Positions 60,848 to 64,000 of a DNA stretch of 64,000 bases are shown here, piece by piece. This stretch comes from Halogeometricum rufum (GTDB taxonomy: Archaea; Halobacteriota; Halobacteria; Halobacteriales; Haloferacaceae): positions 62,001 through 126,000 of the forward strand of contig NZ_FOYT01000002.1 in NCBI RefSeq assembly GCF_900112175.1. The letters are read 5' to 3'. The stretch's first letter is position 1; every line of letters starts with the position of its first letter. The notes below the pieces were generated by a model that saw only the letters and a program-made list of their open reading frames with translations, did no database searches and was not told where the DNA came from. A program made the translations under genes and the position numbers.

Positions 60848-60888
60848 GGAGGAAAACGACTTTCACCGCCGGCGTCCCTTCACCGCCG

Positions 60889-61122
60889 ATGGCCGAGCGA
60901 TTCGACCAACACGCCGTCCGCCACCGGATGAAGCTTCTCACCGACGACGGCGACGTCACCCTGTACGAGAACCGCGACGCGGTGCCGTGTCCGGCCTGCG
61001 GCGACCCGTTCGACCGCATCCTCCTGACCGAACGGGCGTCGCACTCGTTCGACGTGGCCGACAACGCGCGGTTCTGCGTGACAGACGAGGACGACCGACT
61101 GGTCGTCTGCACGCACCGGTGA
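60889..61122 (+). CDS. Small zinc-binding protein
   Basis: 77 residues with CPACGDPFDRILLTERASHS and a C-terminal CVTDEDD...VVCTHR: four Cys/His that could bind zinc. Similar haloarchaeal proteins carry the label flagella cluster protein, for which the sequence offers no support. Directly follows the 60137 gene. Confidence 0.7.
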   Translation: MAERFDQHAVRHRMKLLTDDGDVTLYENRDAVPCPACGDPFDRILLTERASHSFDVADNARFCVTDEDDRLVVCTHR

Positions 61123-61165
61123 CGGAACGCGCTGCGAACCCGGCGCGCCGCGGGGACGGCGGGCG

Positions 61166-61657
61166 TCAGCGGTCGAGGAGAAAGCGCAGGAACGGTCGGT
61201 CCAGCGTGTCGGCGGGGAGCGTCCGGAACCATCCCACGTCGGCGACGTTCTCGTCGGCGAGGCCGGGGTCGTCGGTGAGCGTCCCGCGCACGGCGGCGTC
61301 GTAGACGGCGAACCGGAACGCCGTCGTCTCGCCGCCGTGCGCGAACGTCTGCCGCGTCACCGACCGGAGCGACCCGACCGTCGCCTCCAGTCCCGTCTCC
61401 TCGCGCACCTCGCGGACGAGCGCTTCTTCGCGGCTCTCGCCGTCTTCGACGCCGCCCCCGGGGAGCACCCACCGGTCTCGTTGGTGGACGAGGAGGACTT
61501 CGCCGTCCCGTTCGACGAGGGCGGCGACGCCCCAGTCCATCCCGGCGTCGATGCGGGCGGCGAGCGACTCGAACGACTCGCGGTCGAGTTCGCGTTCGCT
61601 CTCGCGGCGGACGACGCCCGCCGAGTCCGTCTCGAACCGCGCGGCATCGTCGCTCAC
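61166..61657 (-). CDS. Nudix hydrolase
   Basis: 163 residues with a complete Nudix box GGGVEDGESREEALVREVRE followed by ETGLEA (G-x5-E-x7-REUxEExGU). N-terminal 40 residues are helical and acidic. Hydrolyses a nucleoside diphosphate derivative linked to moiety X; substrate unknown. Ten bases after folD, so co-transcribed with it. Confidence 0.93.
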   Translation of the reverse strand: MSDDAARFETDSAGVVRRESERELDRESFESLAARIDAGMDWGVAALVERDGEVLLVHQRDRWVLPGGGVEDGESREEALVREVREETGLEATVGSLRSVTRQTFAHGGETTAFRFAVYDAAVRGTLTDDPGLADENVADVGWFRTLPADTLDRPFLRFLLDR

Positions 61658-61667
61658 GACGGGTCGG

Positions 61668-62561
61668 TCAGGGGAGTTCGACGTCGACGGCTTCGGCGTC
61701 GCCCGCGGCCTTCACCGTGTTCCAGAGGAGCATCGCGCGCGTCATCGGCCCGACGCCGCCGGGGACGGGCGTGATGGCCGACGCTTTCTCCTTCGCGCTC
61801 TCGAAGTCCACGTCGCCGACGAGTTCGTACCCCTTCTCGGTGTCCGCCTCGACGCGGTTGATGCCCACGTCGACGACGACGCAACCCTCCGACAGCATCT
61901 CGCCGTCTATCATCTCGGGGACGCCCGCGGCGGCGACGACGACGTCCGCGGCGCGCGTCTTCGCGGCGAGGTCCGTCGTCCGGGAGTGACACACCGTCAC
62001 CGTCGCGTTGCCCAGTTTCGACTTCTGAATCAGGAGGTTCGCCATCGGCTTGCCGACGATGTTCGACCGGCCGACGACGACGACGTCCGCGCCCTCCGTC
62101 TCCACGTCGGCCGCGGCGAGGAGTTTCTGGATGCCGTGGGGCGTGCAGGGCTTGAACCGCGGGTGGCCGGCGACGAGGCGGCCGACGTTCTCCGGGTGGA
62201 AGCCGTCGACGTCCTTCGCGGGGTCGATGCGGCGGAGTACCTCGCGTTCGTCCACGTGGTCGGGGAGGGGCATCTGCACGAGGATGCCGTGGACCGACGG
62301 GTCGGCGTTCAGGTCGTCGATGGTGGCGTACAGGTCGTCTGCGGGGGCCTCGGGGTCTATCTCGTAGTCGCGCGCCTCGATGCCGACTTCCTCGCAGTCG
62401 CTGTGCTTCATCGAGACGTACGTCTGACTCGCGGGGTCGTCGCTCATCAGGACGGTGGCGAGACACGGCGTCACGCCCGCGTCGGCGAGAGTGGCTATCC
62501 CGTCGGCGAGACCGGCGCGAATCTCGGCGGCGACGGCGTTACCGTCGATTATCTCGGTCAT
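61668..62561 (-). CDS. folD: Methylenetetrahydrofolate dehydrogenase/cyclohydrolase FolD
   Basis: 297 residues: ATVLMSDDPASQTYVSMKHS (catalytic Lys in YVSMKH), GILVQMPLPDHVDE, PAKDVDGFHPENVGRL, VVVGRSNIVGKPMANLLIQK, and ITPVPGGVGPMTRAMLL. Interconverts methylene-, methenyl- and formyl-tetrahydrofolate with NADP. In Haloferacales-type archaea this supports purine and one-carbon metabolism; glyA lies next to it here. Confidence 0.97.
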   Translation of the reverse strand: MTEIIDGNAVAAEIRAGLADGIATLADAGVTPCLATVLMSDDPASQTYVSMKHSDCEEVGIEARDYEIDPEAPADDLYATIDDLNADPSVHGILVQMPLPDHVDEREVLRRIDPAKDVDGFHPENVGRLVAGHPRFKPCTPHGIQKLLAAADVETEGADVVVVGRSNIVGKPMANLLIQKSKLGNATVTVCHSRTTDLAAKTRAADVVVAAAGVPEMIDGEMLSEGCVVVDVGINRVEADTEKGYELVGDVDFESAKEKASAITPVPGGVGPMTRAMLLWNTVKAAGDAEAVDVELP

Positions 62562-62664
62562 GTGTCGAACGCCGCGGTCGGCGCACTTCAATCACGCGGA
62601 TTCGTGCATACTTGTCCTCGCTTCCACCTCCCGATACCCATCCCCTTGCACAGAAGAGGTCGTC

Positions 62665-63396
62665 CTACGGACAGGACGTCGCCAACTCCGCGTTCGCCAC
62701 CGGGTCGCGCCCCTGGTAGACGACCACCGTCTCGGCGGTGTCGAGGTTCACGAGGACGACGCTGCCGCCGTAGCCGTGCGTCTGGTCGTGGCCGCGGACG
62801 ACGACGCAGGTGACGCCGTCGGGGACGGACATCGTCGCGGAGCGAGTGAACTCGCGCGTCCCGTGGGGGTGGCGCAGTTCCCGGCGGCCCAGTCGGTTCC
62901 CGTCGACGTCCTCGACCTGCCACCAGTTCGCGTAGCCGTCCTCGCCGTCGTCGTCGTGGATGAGCGTCACGTCGAAGCGGTACGTCCCGCCGTTCGCCTC
63001 GAACGCCACGTCCACGACGTTCGCCTCGCGCAGGTCGAGTTCCGTCCGGGGCGTCGTCGTCCCGGGCGTCCCCGTCTCCGTCGCGTTCGCCGTCGCCGTC
63101 CGAGGGGTCGTCTCGGAACCCGTCGGTTCCCCCGTCCGCGTCGCGTTCGCCGTCTCGCCGGGCGTTCCCGTCCCGTCCGGCGTCGCCGACTCGGTGGGGG
63201 CGCGCGTGGCCGTCGCCGTCGGCGTCTCGGTGGCCGTCGCGGTTCCGGCGCGCGCCGTCCGGTAGTCCGGACTCGGCGTCCCGCCGGCCTGTCCCGGGTC
63301 GTCGTCGTCCGTCCCGGGCGGCGGGGTGTCAGAACACCCCGACAGACCGAGGAGCGAGAGACCGAGAGCGGCGAGGACGCGTCTACGGGTGCGCAT
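62665..63396 (-). CDS. Tat lipoprotein, Thr/Pro-rich
   Basis: 243 residues. The N-terminus MRTRRRVLAALGLSLLGLSG plus Cys21 is a Tat signal with lipobox. Then a low-complexity Thr/Glu/Pro region of about 95 residues (probably a glycosylated stalk) and a beta-rich C-terminal domain (NGGTYRFDVTLIHDDDGEDG, YANWWQVEDVDGNRLGRREL). Likely anchored outside the cell. No family recognised. Confidence 0.85.
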   Translation of the reverse strand: MRTRRRVLAALGLSLLGLSGCSDTPPPGTDDDDPGQAGGTPSPDYRTARAGTATATETPTATATRAPTESATPDGTGTPGETANATRTGEPTGSETTPRTATANATETGTPGTTTPRTELDLREANVVDVAFEANGGTYRFDVTLIHDDDGEDGYANWWQVEDVDGNRLGRRELRHPHGTREFTRSATMSVPDGVTCVVVRGHDQTHGYGGSVVLVNLDTAETVVVYQGRDPVANAELATSCP

Positions 63397-63520
63397 ATCG
63401 CTAACGTCTCCCCCCGCCAGCAAAAGTCCGGCGTGCGTCGGATTCGCGACTGTTCCGTGCGTGAGCGCGGCCGATGCAGTACGGTGCGGTGAGCGCGGCC
63501 GATACGGTCCGTCCGACCGA

Positions 63521-64000
63521 CTACGGGTACAGCGGGTGTTCGTCGCAGAGTTCCTGCACCCGGTCTGCGACGGCGTCGACGGTCTCCTGATCGTCGTAGT
63601 CGTCGACGACGCGGACGATGAGTTCACCCACTTCGCGGGTCGCCTCCTCGTCGAACCCGCGCGTGGTCAACGCGGCCGTGCCCGCGCGGATACCGCTCGG
63701 GTTGAACGCCGACCGCGTCTCGCCGGGGACGGTGTTCGCGTTGAGGACGATACCCGCCTCCTCGAGGGCCGCCTCGACGTCCTTTCCGGTCGTGTCGGGG
63801 TGGGAGGGCCGCAGGTCCGCGAGGACGAGGTGGTTGTCGGTGCCGCCGGAGACGACTTCGACGCCCTCGTCTTCGAACGTCTCGGCGAGCGCGCGTGCGT
63901 TGGCGACGGTTCGCTCGGCGTACGTCTCGAACTCGGGTTCCAGCGCCTCCTTGAAGCCGACGGCCTTCCCCGCGATGTTGTGCATGAGGGGGCCGCCCTG
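63521..64000 (-). CDS. glyA: Serine hydroxymethyltransferase GlyA (3' end only, runs off right edge)
   Basis: C-terminal 159 codons ending at 63521. Begins QGGPLMHNIAGKAVGFKEAL, the conserved region after the PLP lysine, then VVSGGTDNHLVLADLRPSHP and ETRSAFNPSGIRAGTAALTT. Converts serine and tetrahydrofolate to glycine and methylene-THF, the substrate of FolD encoded next door. The PLP lysine itself lies outside the window. Confidence 0.96.
   Translation of the reverse strand, partial: QGGPLMHNIAGKAVGFKEALEPEFETYAERTVANARALAETFEDEGVEVVSGGTDNHLVLADLRPSHPDTTGKDVEAALEEAGIVLNANTVPGETRSAFNPSGIRAGTAALTTRGFDEEATREVGELIVRVVDDYDDQETVDAVADRVQELCDEHPLYP

Noticed and set aside
1-64000. CRISPR array or cas genes
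   Set aside because: The only regular direct repeat is the contiguous 90-bp unit at 33929 with no spacers; no cas-like protein seen.

Overview
The window comes from a halophilic archaeon (class Halobacteria). The proteins are strongly acidic, most of the sequence is very GC-rich, and many genes have a TATA box 25-30 bases before the start codon with no room for a leader. The informational genes are archaeal: pelota, archaeal RqcH, Elp3 and FEN1. Genus cannot be read from the sequence alone.

Positions 1 to about 15,870 are a horizontally acquired accessory island, visibly AT-richer than the rest. Its left part (1-6,472, all minus strand) is a cytosine-methylation cluster. It holds two paralogous C5-cytosine methyltransferases (one cut by the window edge), a MutY/Nth-fold glycosylase carrying the tyrosine typical of G:T-specific Mig enzymes, a GHKL (MORC/MutL-like) ATPase, and a DUF262-DUF1524 (GmrSD/SspE-type) protein. 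Divergent from it is a second three-gene GHKL-ATPase operon (6,923-10,682). Then come a decayed gene (10,685-11,092), a tyrosine-recombinase operon (11,912-14,732) with small DNA-binding proteins, and a zinc-ribbon protein with a HEPN-like RNase motif (14,809-15,807). The island ends inside mutY: only the C-terminal part of mutY is left at 15,870-16,322, which marks the chromosomal junction.

From 16,341 to about 24,900 lies a redox and electrophile-stress neighbourhood: an HxlR regulator with an FMN reductase, an ArsR-type regulator, an MFS exporter, DoxX, a glutathionyl-hydroquinone-reductase-like GST, a DsbA/FrnE oxidoreductase, Mn/Fe superoxide dismutase, a Rieske protein, a DsrE-like protein and a second FMN reductase. 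Two nearly identical promoter boxes (20,113 and 22,279) suggest that doxX-MFS and dsbA-gst are co-regulated.

The remainder is ordinary chromosome. It includes an exported TasA/CalY-like protein, thymidine kinase, an S1/OB/DHH-fold protein lacking the DHH residues, elp3 preceded by a tiny overlapping leader ORF and followed by three tandem 90-bp repeats, MscS, rqcH and pelA separated by two DUF4013 membrane proteins, an ornithine-cyclodeaminase-family enzyme, MFS and other membrane proteins, an HxlR regulator facing an NAD(P)-binding gene pair joined by a 29-codon ORF, fen1, a class III aminotransferase, MgtC/DUF4010 and AI-2E family membrane proteins, a PadR regulator, folD with a Nudix gene, a Tat lipoprotein and the 3' end of glyA. 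I recognised no rRNA, tRNA, CRISPR array, intact insertion sequence or replication origin.
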